A DNA stretch of 64,000 nucleotides. It comes from Streptomyces sp. A1136. Its GTDB lineage: Bacteria; Actinomycetota; Actinomycetes; Streptomycetales; Streptomycetaceae. The notes under the pieces are model-generated. The model was not told where the DNA came from and made no database searches. It saw nothing but the letters and a program-made list of their open reading frames with translations. Location of the stretch: assembly GCF_004795055.1 (NCBI RefSeq), contig NZ_SSBJ01000032.1, positions 22,334 through 86,333 on the forward strand, read 5' to 3'. Positions 1-7,435 of the stretch are shown here, one piece after another. The stretch's first letter is position 1. Every line of letters begins with the position of its first letter. The position numbers were made by a program, and so were the translations under genes.

Positions 1-1
1 A

Positions 2-550
2 AACACGCGCCAGCGCATCCAGGACGTCGCGCTGGAGCTCTTCGCCGAGCAGGGGTACGAGAAGACGTCGCTGCGCGAGATCGCGGAGCGGCTCGACGTC
101 ACGAAGGCGGCTCTGTACTACCACTTCAAGACCAAGGAAGACATCATCATCAGTGTCTTCGACGACCTGACCCGGCCCATCGACGACCTGATCGGCTGGG
201 CCGAGGAGCAGCCGCGCACGCTGGAGACCAAGCGCGAGGTGCTGCGCCGCTACAGCGAGGCGATGGCGTCCGGGGTCTCGCTCTACCGGTTCATGCAGGA
301 GAACCAGGCGACGGTGCGGGAGCTCAGCATCGGCGAGACGATGAAGAAGCGGCTCTTCGCCCTCGTGGAACTCCTCAGGTCCGCGGACGCCCCGCTGGCC
401 GACCAAGTGCGTTGCATCAGCGCGCTGTTCACCCTGCACGCCGGGATGATGTTCCTCCAGCACGTGGAAGGCGACCCGGAGGAGACCCGTAAGGCGGCCC
501 TGGAGGTCGCCACGGACCTCATCGTCCAGGCCCACCACCGGCAGCCGTAG
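2..550 (+). CDS. TetR/AcrR family transcriptional regulator, 5' end cut off by window
   Basis: The reading frame is open from base 2 to a TAG at 548-550, so the N-terminus lies to the left. The first visible 45 residues form a TetR helix-turn-helix (ALELFAEQGYEKTSLREIA, then TKAALYYHFKTKED, the canonical recognition helix). The remainder is a helical ligand-binding domain with no motif that reveals the ligand. About 182 residues are visible, close to the usual 190-210 of the family, so only a few residues are missing. It runs convergently into the alpha/beta hydrolase on the other strand and the two coding regions overlap by about 32 bp. The target genes cannot be named from this fragment. 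Confidence 0.93.
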   Translation, partial: NTRQRIQDVALELFAEQGYEKTSLREIAERLDVTKAALYYHFKTKEDIIISVFDDLTRPIDDLIGWAEEQPRTLETKREVLRRYSEAMASGVSLYRFMQENQATVRELSIGETMKKRLFALVELLRSADAPLADQVRCISALFTLHAGMMFLQHVEGDPEETRKAALEVATDLIVQAHHRQP

Positions 551-1349
551 CCGCCCGCAGGAACCCGGTGAGGGTGTCGACGTAGGCGTCCGGGTGCGTG
601 AGGTGGGGGACGTGGCCGGCGCCCTCCAGGGTGACGACCCGCGCCCCGGGCAGCGCCTTGCCGAGCTTGGCGACGATCCCCGGGAACCAGGGCATGCCCT
701 CGCTGCCCGTGGTCAGCAGCGCGGGGCCGGTGTAGCCGGCGGCCAGGCGCGGCAGGTCGATCATGGCCCAGGCCGGGTCCGACTGCTCGTCGAGGAAGGT
801 CGGGGCGTTGGCGATGAACGTCTGGCGGATCGACTCCGGCACCCTGTCCCACTCGCCCGGCCCGGAGACCACCTCTTCCACGAAGCGCCGGGCCGCGGTC
901 GCGTGGTCGCCGCCACGGATGTCCGCGAAGACGGCGTCCAGGCGCAGGCGGGCGGCCTCCGCCTCCTGATCGCCCTCGACGAGACCCAGCAGCGGGGGCT
1001 CGTGGGCGGCGAGGGCGCGGAACAGCTCGGGGCGGCGGGTGGCGAGGCCGAGGGCGGTGGAGCCGCCGAAGGAACCCCCCGCGACGTGGGCCGGGGCCAG
1101 GTCCAGGGTCTCGATGAGCGCCGCGAGGTCGTCCTCGTCCTGCCTACGGGTCCCCTGGCCGGGCGGACGCTCGCTGCCGCTGTGACCGCGACGGTCGTAG
1201 ACCACCACCCGGTACGACTCGGCGAGGCGCGGGGCGACCAGGCGCCAGGTGTGGTGGTCGACCCAGGACCCGTGGACCAGTACGAGGGGATCGCCCTCGC
1301 CCGTGACCTCGTAGAAGAGTTCCACGCCGTTCACCCGAGCCCGTGGCAT
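519..1349 (-). CDS. alpha/beta hydrolase
   Basis: A 276-residue alpha/beta-hydrolase fold protein. It has the oxyanion HGSWVDHHTW near residue 26, a nucleophile elbow G-G-S-F-G in HVAGGSFGGSTAL, and a C-terminal catalytic histidine in GAGHVPHLTHPDAY. I chose the ATG at 1349 because a GGAGGAG ribosome-binding site sits 7 nt upstream; a longer frame back to 1409 has no such signal and begins with Arg-rich junk. There is no signal peptide, so it is cytosolic. The substrate is unknown; relatives include esterases, epoxide hydrolases and haloperoxidase-like enzymes. Its 3' end overlaps the convergent TetR gene, which makes that regulator a neighbour but not an obvious partner. Confidence 0.9.
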   Translation of the reverse strand: MPRARVNGVELFYEVTGEGDPLVLVHGSWVDHHTWRLVAPRLAESYRVVVYDRRGHSGSERPPGQGTRRQDEDDLAALIETLDLAPAHVAGGSFGGSTALGLATRRPELFRALAAHEPPLLGLVEGDQEAEAARLRLDAVFADIRGGDHATAARRFVEEVVSGPGEWDRVPESIRQTFIANAPTFLDEQSDPAWAMIDLPRLAAGYTGPALLTTGSEGMPWFPGIVAKLGKALPGARVVTLEGAGHVPHLTHPDAYVDTLTGFLRAATAAGGGPGR

Positions 1350-1475
1350 GCCGAGTCTCCTCCTCCGCCGGTAGGAACGGGACACATACCTCGGGCTGCG
1401 CCCCCTCACACGCGGCGTTAGCCCGGGTGGCGGTCCGCGTGCGGGGGCGGCGGGGCGGCGGCGGGGCGGGGCGGC

Positions 1476-2111
1476 CTACTTCTCGCTACGGGGGAAGGTG
1501 ACCTCGACGCGACGGTTCTTCTTGCGGCCCTCTTCGGTGCCGTTGTCGGCGATCGGGTAGTCCTCGCTGTATCCCCGGACGTCGAAGATGACCCCGGGAC
1601 TGGTCACCGTCTTCGCCAGCTCCGCCTGCACGGCGTCGGCGCGCTGCTTGGACAGTTCCTTGCCGTGCTCGTAGCTGCCCTGGTCGTCGGTGAACCCGAA
1701 GACCCGCACGCGGGTCGCCTTCTGCTGGTTGATCTCCTGCGCGATGGCCTGGATACGGGCGGCCGCCTGGGCGTTGAAGACGGCGCTGTCCTCGGGGAAG
1801 AGCACCTCGGCCTGTAGGGCCATCATGACGGTCTGGTTGGTCTCCTGCCGCCGCTGCTCCCCACCGAGGTCCTCGACGACCTCGGCGATGTCGAGCACCT
1901 TGACGGGGGCGAGGGTCCCGCCCTGCGGGATCTTGAGCCCGGGCGCGTTGGAATCGATCGCCACGGGCGCGGCGGCGGAGGGTTCCGTCCCGGGCGGCAC
2001 GGAGGGCTTGACGTCGTCGGCGTACGCGGTGGTCGCACCGAGGATGTGGGCGCCGGCGATGACGAGCCCGACGACGGCGGTCGCGGCGGAGACGCGGTGG
2101 CGTTTGGTCAT
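1476..2111 (-). CDS. secreted OmpA-domain protein of the Tad locus
   Basis: A 211-residue protein with a signal peptide (MTKRHRVSAATAVVGLVIAG, cleavage after AYA) and a C-terminal OmpA peptidoglycan-binding domain. Visible marks are FPEDSAVFNAQAAARI, GFTDDQGSYEHGKELSKQRA (the Asp and Arg that hold diaminopimelate) and the closing NRRVEVTF. It is the last gene of the Tad cluster and starts 4 nt after the lipoprotein gene stops, so it is probably co-translated. Gram-positive cells have no outer membrane, so I infer that it tethers the pilus apparatus to the cell wall. That role is inference; the domain call is secure. Confidence 0.9.
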   Translation of the reverse strand: MTKRHRVSAATAVVGLVIAGAHILGATTAYADDVKPSVPPGTEPSAAAPVAIDSNAPGLKIPQGGTLAPVKVLDIAEVVEDLGGEQRRQETNQTVMMALQAEVLFPEDSAVFNAQAAARIQAIAQEINQQKATRVRVFGFTDDQGSYEHGKELSKQRADAVQAELAKTVTSPGVIFDVRGYSEDYPIADNGTEEGRKKNRRVEVTFPRSEK

Positions 2112-2115
2112 GGGG

Positions 2116-2697
2116 TCACCCGGAGATTTTGACGGTGGCCGTGGCGAAGGTGGGGAGGTTGAAGTCCACCTCCGTGGTGGCGGCGGGGGGCGCGGGGAAC
2201 TGGGCGAAGAACGGGACGGTTTGGCCGGGATCGATGATGGTCAGCCCGGTCGTGCACAGGCATCGTCCGTCGGTGTCGCGAAGCACGTAGTAGCGCTTCT
2301 TGCCGACCTTGTCGACCAACGTCACGCCCGCCACCGATGCACCACTGCCGTTCAGCTCGTTCCCACGCCAAGCCGCGGTACTCGCGAACGGTTGGCCGCC
2401 GGTGTTCTTCAGTTGGCCGCTGACGGTGAGGAAACCGCCGGCGTCACGAACGGCAGAGTTGACCGTAAGGGTCATGCCCGCCTCCCCATTGACCGTGGCG
2501 AGGATCTGGGTCGCCGGGGGGGTCTCGCTCTTCGCCGCCCCGGATGGAGACGCCCCTGTACTCCCCTGAGGCTTCACGGCGCTCGGCCCGGCAGGCTTGT
2601 CGGACTTGCCCTCGCCGCCACACCCCGTCAGGGCAAGGGCCAGGGCCGCAACCATGCCGAGAGCGGCTTTCCCGTGGGTCGCGCGCCGAACACTCAT
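2116..2697 (-). CDS. lipoprotein of the Tad locus, DUF4352-like
   Basis: A 193-residue predicted lipoprotein with a basic N-terminus, a hydrophobic stretch and the lipobox L-T-G-C at about residues 23-26, followed by a Gly/Lys/Pro/Ser linker. The globular half (from TQILATVNGEAG) looks like a beta-sandwich of the DUF4352/Ig-like kind. One CLC pair is present, and the protein ends in a Val-Lys-Ile-Ser strand. The ATG at 2697 is preferred over the in-frame GTG at 2703 because GGAAG lies 8 nt before the ATG but only 2 nt before the GTG. It lies between the TadG-like gene (27 nt away) and the OmpA gene (4 nt). The exact function is unknown; an extracytoplasmic pilus accessory role is inferred from position. 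Confidence 0.85.
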   Translation of the reverse strand: MSVRRATHGKAALGMVAALALALTGCGGEGKSDKPAGPSAVKPQGSTGASPSGAAKSETPPATQILATVNGEAGMTLTVNSAVRDAGGFLTVSGQLKNTGGQPFASTAAWRGNELNGSGASVAGVTLVDKVGKKRYYVLRDTDGRCLCTTGLTIIDPGQTVPFFAQFPAPPAATTEVDFNLPTFATATVKISG

Positions 2698-2724
2698 GTA
2701 CACAGCTTCCTTGTCTCTCGGTCG

Positions 2725-3381
2725 TCAGGCGATCAGGCGTAGGTCGAACAGGGCCGCCGCCAGTGAACTCCACGAGCTCGGCCGGGCAGGGTCATAGACG
2801 ACCAAGGCGCCCTTGTCGCACCCGAACTCGATCCGCCCGGGTGGCGGAGGTGTGGATGTGGACGTGGATGTAGGTGCGGGTGTGGGCGTCGAGCCACTGG
2901 TGCCGCCGCCCGGCTCGGCCGACTTGAGCCGACAGCGGGGGGTGATCTCCGCAGTGGCGACGGCTGTCCCCTGATGCCCGCTCGCCCCGGGGACCACCGA
3001 GTCCCCCACCGTCCCGTTCGTCTTGGTTCGGGCGGTGAATCGGAGGCCCGAGCGGCTGCACGAGGCTGTCGCATCGTTCTTCGCCGCGAAGTCCGCCGCC
3101 GCCCCACAGGGACCCGGACCGCTCTCGAAGCGGTTGCCTTGAAGGACCTGTTCCCAGTCCTCCGGCGTAAGGGTGGCCAGGTCGACGCCGGACATGAGGT
3201 TGTCCCTGGCCTCCCGCGCCGCCGCAAGTGCGGCGGCATCGGCGGCTCCCTGGGCACTACTGCGCACGATCCCGGCCTTGCTGATGGTGAAGTAGGCCAG
3301 GGCCGCGAAGAGCATGCCTGCGATCACCACGACGTAGATCGGGAACGCCTGCCCCCGATCGCGCAGCTGCCTCGCGATCAC
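2725..3381 (-). CDS. TadG-like pilus assembly protein
   Basis: A 218-residue protein starting with GTG at 3381, whose GTGA overlaps the stop of the pilin gene (translational coupling). The N-terminus carries RDRGQ followed by a long hydrophobic helix (FPIYVVVIAGMLFAALAYF) and then SSAQGAADAAALAAAREA, the signature of Flp-pilus TadE/TadG-like proteins. The body has two to three cysteines, and a Thr/Pro/Ser-rich linker (TPTPAPTSTSTSTPPPP, about residues 158-178) precedes a short C-terminal segment. The usual Glu at +5 of the processing site is Ile here, so it may stay membrane-anchored. It is predicted to be an extracytoplasmic part of the pilus machine. Confidence 0.85.
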   Translation of the reverse strand: MIARQLRDRGQAFPIYVVVIAGMLFAALAYFTISKAGIVRSSAQGAADAAALAAAREARDNLMSGVDLATLTPEDWEQVLQGNRFESGPGPCGAAADFAAKNDATASCSRSGLRFTARTKTNGTVGDSVVPGASGHQGTAVATAEITPRCRLKSAEPGGGTSGSTPTPAPTSTSTSTPPPPGRIEFGCDKGALVVYDPARPSSWSSLAAALFDLRLIA

Positions 3382-3578
3382 TTCCCGGCGGTGATCGATG
3401 CGACCGCGGAGGAAATGCGATTGGTGATCGCCTGCCCGATCCCGGTCCCGATGATCGCTCCGATGATGACCACGACCACCAGGATGATGCCCAGGTACTC
3501 GAAAGCCGTCTGGCCGCGGTCCCTTGAGGTCGTGCCGGTGTACCGCTTCCGCATCCTTGCCAGGGTCTTGTGTGACAT
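3378..3578 (-). CDS. Flp-like type IVb pilin
   Basis: A 66-residue prepilin and the likely structural subunit of the Tad pilus. A basic leader of about 22 residues ends in RDRG, followed by QTAFEY (the G/XXXXEY prepilin-peptidase site with Glu at +5 and Tyr at +6). Next come a very hydrophobic helix (LGIILVVVVIIGAIIG) and a short polar tail, which gives a mature pilin of about 44 residues, typical for Flp. The ATG at 3578 leads its own small group: about 110 nt separate it from the response-regulator gene upstream, and the TadG-like gene overlaps its stop. A separate promoter in 3579-3688 would allow high pilin expression, but no clear -35/-10 was confirmed. Confidence 0.87.
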   Translation of the reverse strand: MSHKTLARMRKRYTGTTSRDRGQTAFEYLGIILVVVVIIGAIIGTGIGQAITNRISSAVASITAGK

Positions 3579-3688
3579 GGGGGTTTCCTCCCGGGCCGGT
3601 GCCGCTGTCGATGGGCGGACGATACGGGGAGTGAGCGGTGGTGACCAAGGGTCCCGGGGCCCAAATACGGACCCACTGTGTCAGGCGT

Positions 3689-4375
3689 CTACCCATGGCC
3701 GGTCATTCCCGGACGGGCCGTGCCCAGCCAGCGGGCTATCGCCTCGCTGCGGGTGGTGGTCTGGAGCTTCGCGAAGATGCGGTTGATGTGGTTCTTGACC
3801 GTCTTCTCGCTGATGAAGCAGGTCGCCGCGATCTGTTGGTTGTTCATCCCGGATGCGATCAGGTCCATGACTTCCTCCTCCCGCGAACTGAGGCCGTAGG
3901 CCACGTGGTTCACGAGTCGCTGAGAAGACTGTGCCACAATCGGTTGCGTTTGCGAAGAGGCGCGGAGTTCCGCGAGGAGGGTGTTCGCCGCCGTCGGGGT
4001 GAAGTGGGCGCGGCCCGCGCGGGTGTCGTGGATGGCGCGGATCAGGTCGTCCGGGGTGAACTCGCCGTGGACGAGGTAGCCGCCCGCGCCCAGGAGCAGG
4101 GCCTCCCGGACGACCTCCGACTCGGTGCTGTAGGTCAGCATCAAGACCGGCGCCAACCGGACGAGGTGCGGCAGGGCGGAGATCCCGTCGACGCCCGGCA
4201 TGCGCACGTCGAGCAGGACCACGTCGGGCCGGTGGAGGCGGGTCAGGTTCAACGCCTCGCGCCCGTCGGCCGCCTGGGCGATGACCCCCAGGTCGTCCGC
4301 GGTCGCCAGCAGGGCGGCCAGGCCGGCCCGGACGACCGGGTTGTCGTCGGCGATCAGGACGCGCAGTGGGGGCAT
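3689..4375 (-). CDS. LuxR/NarL-type response regulator of the Tad locus
   Basis: A 228-residue response regulator. The receiver domain has the acidic pair Asp10-Asp11, the phospho-acceptor Asp56 (VVLLDVRMPG) and Thr80 (LMLTYS). The C-terminal LuxR helix-turn-helix is intact (LSSREEEVMDLIASGMNNQQIA, SEKTVKNHINRIFAKL). The switch lysine of the family (normally G-Y-L-x-K) is replaced by His102 in GGYLVHGEF. The ATG at 4375 overlaps the kinase stop (ATGA), so the pair is translationally coupled. It is embedded between tadC and the pilin gene and presumably controls pilus expression. The direct target is inferred from position only. Confidence 0.93.
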   Translation of the reverse strand: MPPLRVLIADDNPVVRAGLAALLATADDLGVIAQAADGREALNLTRLHRPDVVLLDVRMPGVDGISALPHLVRLAPVLMLTYSTESEVVREALLLGAGGYLVHGEFTPDDLIRAIHDTRAGRAHFTPTAANTLLAELRASSQTQPIVAQSSQRLVNHVAYGLSSREEEVMDLIASGMNNQQIAATCFISEKTVKNHINRIFAKLQTTTRSEAIARWLGTARPGMTGHG

Positions 4376-5589
4376 CACAGGCTCCCGAGGCGGAGGTCGA
4401 GGCGGACCCGGGTGCCGGGGCCGGTCGGGCGGGGGCCGACGTGCAGGCGGGCGCCGATGGCCGTCGCGCGTTCCGCCATGCCGAGGAGGCCGAAGTGGCC
4501 GGCGTCCGAGAGTGCCTTCACGTCGACACCGCCCGGCGGCAGGCCGCACCCGTCGTCCTCCACCGTGAGGACCAACCGCGGCCCGCGGACGGCGGCCTCG
4601 ACCTCGACCGACGAGGCCGACGCGTGGCGGCGGGCGTTCTCCAGGGCTTCCGAGGCCACCGCCACCAGGTGCGCGGCGACCGCGGAGGGGAGCAGGGGCA
4701 GCCCCCCGGACGTACGGACGACCACGCCCGCGCCCGCCAGCGCCCGCAGCTCCGCCGACAGGCAGACGCCCGGGGTGTCGAGGTCCCGGCGGAGGTCGGT
4801 CAGCAGCGCGCGGGACTCGGCCGCCGCCTGCCGGGCCGCCTCCGCCACCGCCCGGGCCTGGAGGCGGGTGGCCTCCGGGTCGGCGGGGTCGGTGGCCGTG
4901 CGGGAGAGGGCGTCGGCGGCGAGGGCCAGACCGTACAGGGTCTTCGACACCGAGTCGTGCATCTCGCGGGCCAGGCGGTCCCGTTCGGCCCGTACCGCCT
5001 CCGCCACCGCCAGCCGCGCCCGGGTCTCGGTCAGGGCCTGGCTCGCCGCCCCGAAGCGGAAGAGGAGGCCGCGCAGGGAGGCTCCCGCGGCGCCCGCGAG
5101 CAGGCACAGCCCTGCCAGGGTCGTGCCGCCCGAAGCCGCCGCGACCAGGGCCGCCTGGAGGGCCGCGTAGGGCGCCGAGCCGCGCCACCCGTAGACCAGC
5201 CCGGCCAGCAGCGGTGTGCAGAGCGCGACCGGGCCGAGCGGGGAGGCGGGCGTGGCGGTGATCAGGAGCAGGGCGCTGAACGCCATGTCCGGCGCCAACA
5301 GCCAGCGGTGGCGCAGCAACAGCGGGCCGAAGCGCTCCCAGTCCCGGAACGCGACGTACGACAGCATGAAGGTGAGCAGGACCGCCCCGCCGACCAGGTA
5401 CACGGGGGCGCCGGGCGCGGTCCGTCCGAGCGCGAGGGGCGCGCCGAGTGCGGTCATCACCATGCGGAAGGCGAAGACCTGCCGGCACAGCGCCTGAAGG
5501 GCGTTGACCTGGAGGGTGAGGGGCGGGGCCTCGGGGCGGACCCGCTCGCGGGAGACGGCCGGAGGCACGATACCGATCGTGGTGGCCAT
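4375..5589 (-). CDS. NarL-family sensor histidine kinase of the Tad locus
   Basis: A 404-residue membrane kinase. The first half (about residues 30-180) holds several hydrophobic segments, likely four to six membrane helices with little extracytoplasmic sequence. A coiled stretch follows, then the HisKA_3 box (RLAREMHDSVSKTLYGLAL, phospho-His near residue 210). The ATPase domain has the N box EALENARRHA, the G1 box EDDGCGLPPGG and GHFGLLGMAERA. It starts 3 nt after the tadC stop and overlaps the response-regulator start by the bases ATGA. It is the cognate partner of that regulator. The signal is unknown; with so little outside sequence it may sense membrane state or an intramembrane partner such as the pilus platform. 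Confidence 0.94.
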   Translation of the reverse strand: MATTIGIVPPAVSRERVRPEAPPLTLQVNALQALCRQVFAFRMVMTALGAPLALGRTAPGAPVYLVGGAVLLTFMLSYVAFRDWERFGPLLLRHRWLLAPDMAFSALLLITATPASPLGPVALCTPLLAGLVYGWRGSAPYAALQAALVAAASGGTTLAGLCLLAGAAGASLRGLLFRFGAASQALTETRARLAVAEAVRAERDRLAREMHDSVSKTLYGLALAADALSRTATDPADPEATRLQARAVAEAARQAAAESRALLTDLRRDLDTPGVCLSAELRALAGAGVVVRTSGGLPLLPSAVAAHLVAVASEALENARRHASASSVEVEAAVRGPRLVLTVEDDGCGLPPGGVDVKALSDAGHFGLLGMAERATAIGARLHVGPRPTGPGTRVRLDLRLGSL

Positions 5590-5592
5590 GGC

Positions 5593-6486
5593 TCACCCGC
5601 TCCCGAACAGGGCGCCGAAGTCGATGTTCGCCCCGTAGACGAAACCGCAGACGAGCAGGATCAGGGTGCCGGGCAGCATGAACATGGTGACCGTGAAGGT
5701 GGCCTTCGGGATCGCCCGCGCGGCCCGGCGGCGCGCGTTCTGCGCGTCGGTGCGGCGCATGTCCTCCGCGATCGCGATCAGTGTGTCCACGATCGGGGAG
5801 CCGAGTTCCTCGCCCTGCTGGAGCGCGGTGACGAACTGGGCCACCTGCTCGGAGTCGTTGCGCCGGCGCAGTTCGTCGAAGGCCTGGCGGCGGCTGACGC
5901 CCATGTCCATCTGCTGGAGGGTGATGCGGATCTCGTCGGACCAGGGGCCCTCGTACTTGCCCGCTACCCGTTCCAGCGCCTGCCGGAAGCCGAGCCCGGC
6001 GCTGACGACGACGGCCAGCACGTCGAGGAAGTCCGGCAGCGTCCGCTCGATGTGGTCCCGGCGCACCCGGATCGCCGACCACAGGCCGACCTCGATCCAG
6101 AACAGGCCGAAGGCGACCATGAGCAGGGCGGCCACCAGTTGCCCGTTGATCAGCATCGCGAAGGCTCCCAGCGCGCCGAGGAACCCGTAGACCGCGCGCC
6201 GGGCCGCGTACCGGTCGATGGTCAGGCCGGCGGGGTTGCCCGCCATGTCGATCTGGCGGCGTTTGCGGGCCACCCGGTCCCGGCCCATCGCGCGCAGCAC
6301 CAGGGGGGCCCAGCGGATGCCGAGGCGGTCGACGAGGGAGCCGACGGCCGTGGTGCGAGTGGCGCCCACCTCCAGGGCGAGGGCGAGGTCGCTGGGCAGT
6401 TTGACGTCGGCGCGGTAGAGGCGGATTCCGTACAGGGCCCCGAAGACCGACAGCCCGAGGGCCGCGGCGAGCAGCAGTGTGATCAC
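5593..6486 (-). CDS. tadC: TadC-type inner-membrane platform protein (T2SS F family)
   Basis: A 297-residue type II secretion F-domain protein. An N-terminal helix (LLLAAALGLSVFGALYGI) is followed by a central pair (YGFLGALGAFAMLINGQLVAALLMVAFGLFWIEVGLW). The cytoplasmic F domain contains LPDFLDVLAVVVSAGLGFRQALERVA and ELGSPIVDTLIAIAEDMR, and a last helix MFMLPGTLILLVCGFVYGA closes the protein. In Tad systems TadB and TadC form the platform through which the TadA ATPase drives pilin assembly. It follows tadB after 10 nt and precedes the kinase by 3 nt in the same operon. The length and topology are typical. Confidence 0.92.
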   Translation of the reverse strand: MITLLLAAALGLSVFGALYGIRLYRADVKLPSDLALALEVGATRTTAVGSLVDRLGIRWAPLVLRAMGRDRVARKRRQIDMAGNPAGLTIDRYAARRAVYGFLGALGAFAMLINGQLVAALLMVAFGLFWIEVGLWSAIRVRRDHIERTLPDFLDVLAVVVSAGLGFRQALERVAGKYEGPWSDEIRITLQQMDMGVSRRQAFDELRRRNDSEQVAQFVTALQQGEELGSPIVDTLIAIAEDMRRTDAQNARRRAARAIPKATFTVTMFMLPGTLILLVCGFVYGANIDFGALFGSG

Positions 6487-6496
6487 GCGGTCCCCC

Positions 6497-7435
6497 TCAC
6501 ACGTCGATCTTCGACAGTCGGCGGATGAGGACGAACCCCAGGGTGAAGAGGCCGAGCGCGACGATGACGGCCGTCTGCCCGATGAAGGCGCCCGTCATGC
6601 GGTCCAGGGCGCCGGGCATCATCATGTCCACGAGCAGCAGCGAGCCGAGCCCGATCGCGGGTACCAGGTACGCCGTCACCGTCACCTGCGAGAGCTGCGT
6701 ACGGATCTCCCTGCGCGTCTCCTTGCGCTGTTCCAGCGTCACGGTGAGGTTGCGCAGGCTCCCCACGAGCGCGCCGCCCGCGCGGGCGGACAGGACCAGG
6801 GTGGAGACGAGGACGACGAGTTCGCGCGAGGGCAGGCGCTCGGTCAGTTCGCCCAGGGACTCCTCGATGGAGTGGCCGACGGCGAGGCGGTCGGCGACGC
6901 GGCCGAGTTCCTCGCCCGCGGGGGCCTCCAGTTCCTCCGCCGCCATCCCGATGGCCGTACGCAGCGCCAGGCCGGCCTGGGTCGCGTTGGCCAGGATGCG
7001 GGCCAGTTCGGGGAGTTGGTTGATGAACCGCTCGGTGCGGCGCGTGCGCTGCCAGTTGAGGAAGGCGTTGGCGGCCCACAGCCCGATCAGGCCCGCCACC
7101 GGGCCGAAGAAGGGGGCCAGAAGGGACGCCGAGACGAGCCAGACCCCGACGACGGACATCAGCATGTAGACGAAGAACTCGCCCGGGGTGAGGTCCAGGC
7201 CCGTCGTGGCCAGCTTCACCTCGATGCGGCGGCCCAGTCGGGTGTGGCGCAACCGGCGGTCGACCCCGCGGAAGCGGCGCCGGCGGCCGAGCGGCTCCGG
7301 GGCGCCGCTCGCGGAGAGGCGTTCGATGAGGGCGGCGCGCTGGGCGCGGCCCGCTGCGTAGGCGTGGACGCCGAGGACGACGAGCAGGCAGGCGAGCAGT
7401 GTCGCGCCGAGGGTGAGGAGGATCAGTGGGTTCAC
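6497..7435 (-). CDS. tadB: TadB-type inner-membrane platform protein (T2SS F family)
   Basis: A 312-residue F-domain protein starting at a GTG (7435) that overlaps the tadA stop as GTGA. It has an N-terminal helix (LILLTLGATLLACLLVVLGV), a central membrane pair near residues 95-140 and a cytoplasmic F domain (LPELARILANATQAGLALRTAIG, SREIVVL-like SRELVVLVSTLVLSARAGGAL). The C-terminal helices are VTAYLVPAIGLGSLLLVDMM and AVIVALGLFTLGFVLIRRL. With TadC it builds the membrane platform of the pilus. The coupling to tadA fits the need for matched amounts of ATPase and platform. Confidence 0.92.
   Translation of the reverse strand: MNPLILLTLGATLLACLLVVLGVHAYAAGRAQRAALIERLSASGAPEPLGRRRRFRGVDRRLRHTRLGRRIEVKLATTGLDLTPGEFFVYMLMSVVGVWLVSASLLAPFFGPVAGLIGLWAANAFLNWQRTRRTERFINQLPELARILANATQAGLALRTAIGMAAEELEAPAGEELGRVADRLAVGHSIEESLGELTERLPSRELVVLVSTLVLSARAGGALVGSLRNLTVTLEQRKETRREIRTQLSQVTVTAYLVPAIGLGSLLLVDMMMPGALDRMTGAFIGQTAVIVALGLFTLGFVLIRRLSKIDV

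Noticed and set aside
4366..6528. 720-codon plus-strand frame opposite the kinase and tadC
   Set aside because: Composition is random and Gln/Arg/Gly-rich; the opposite strand encodes unmistakable kinase and platform proteins.
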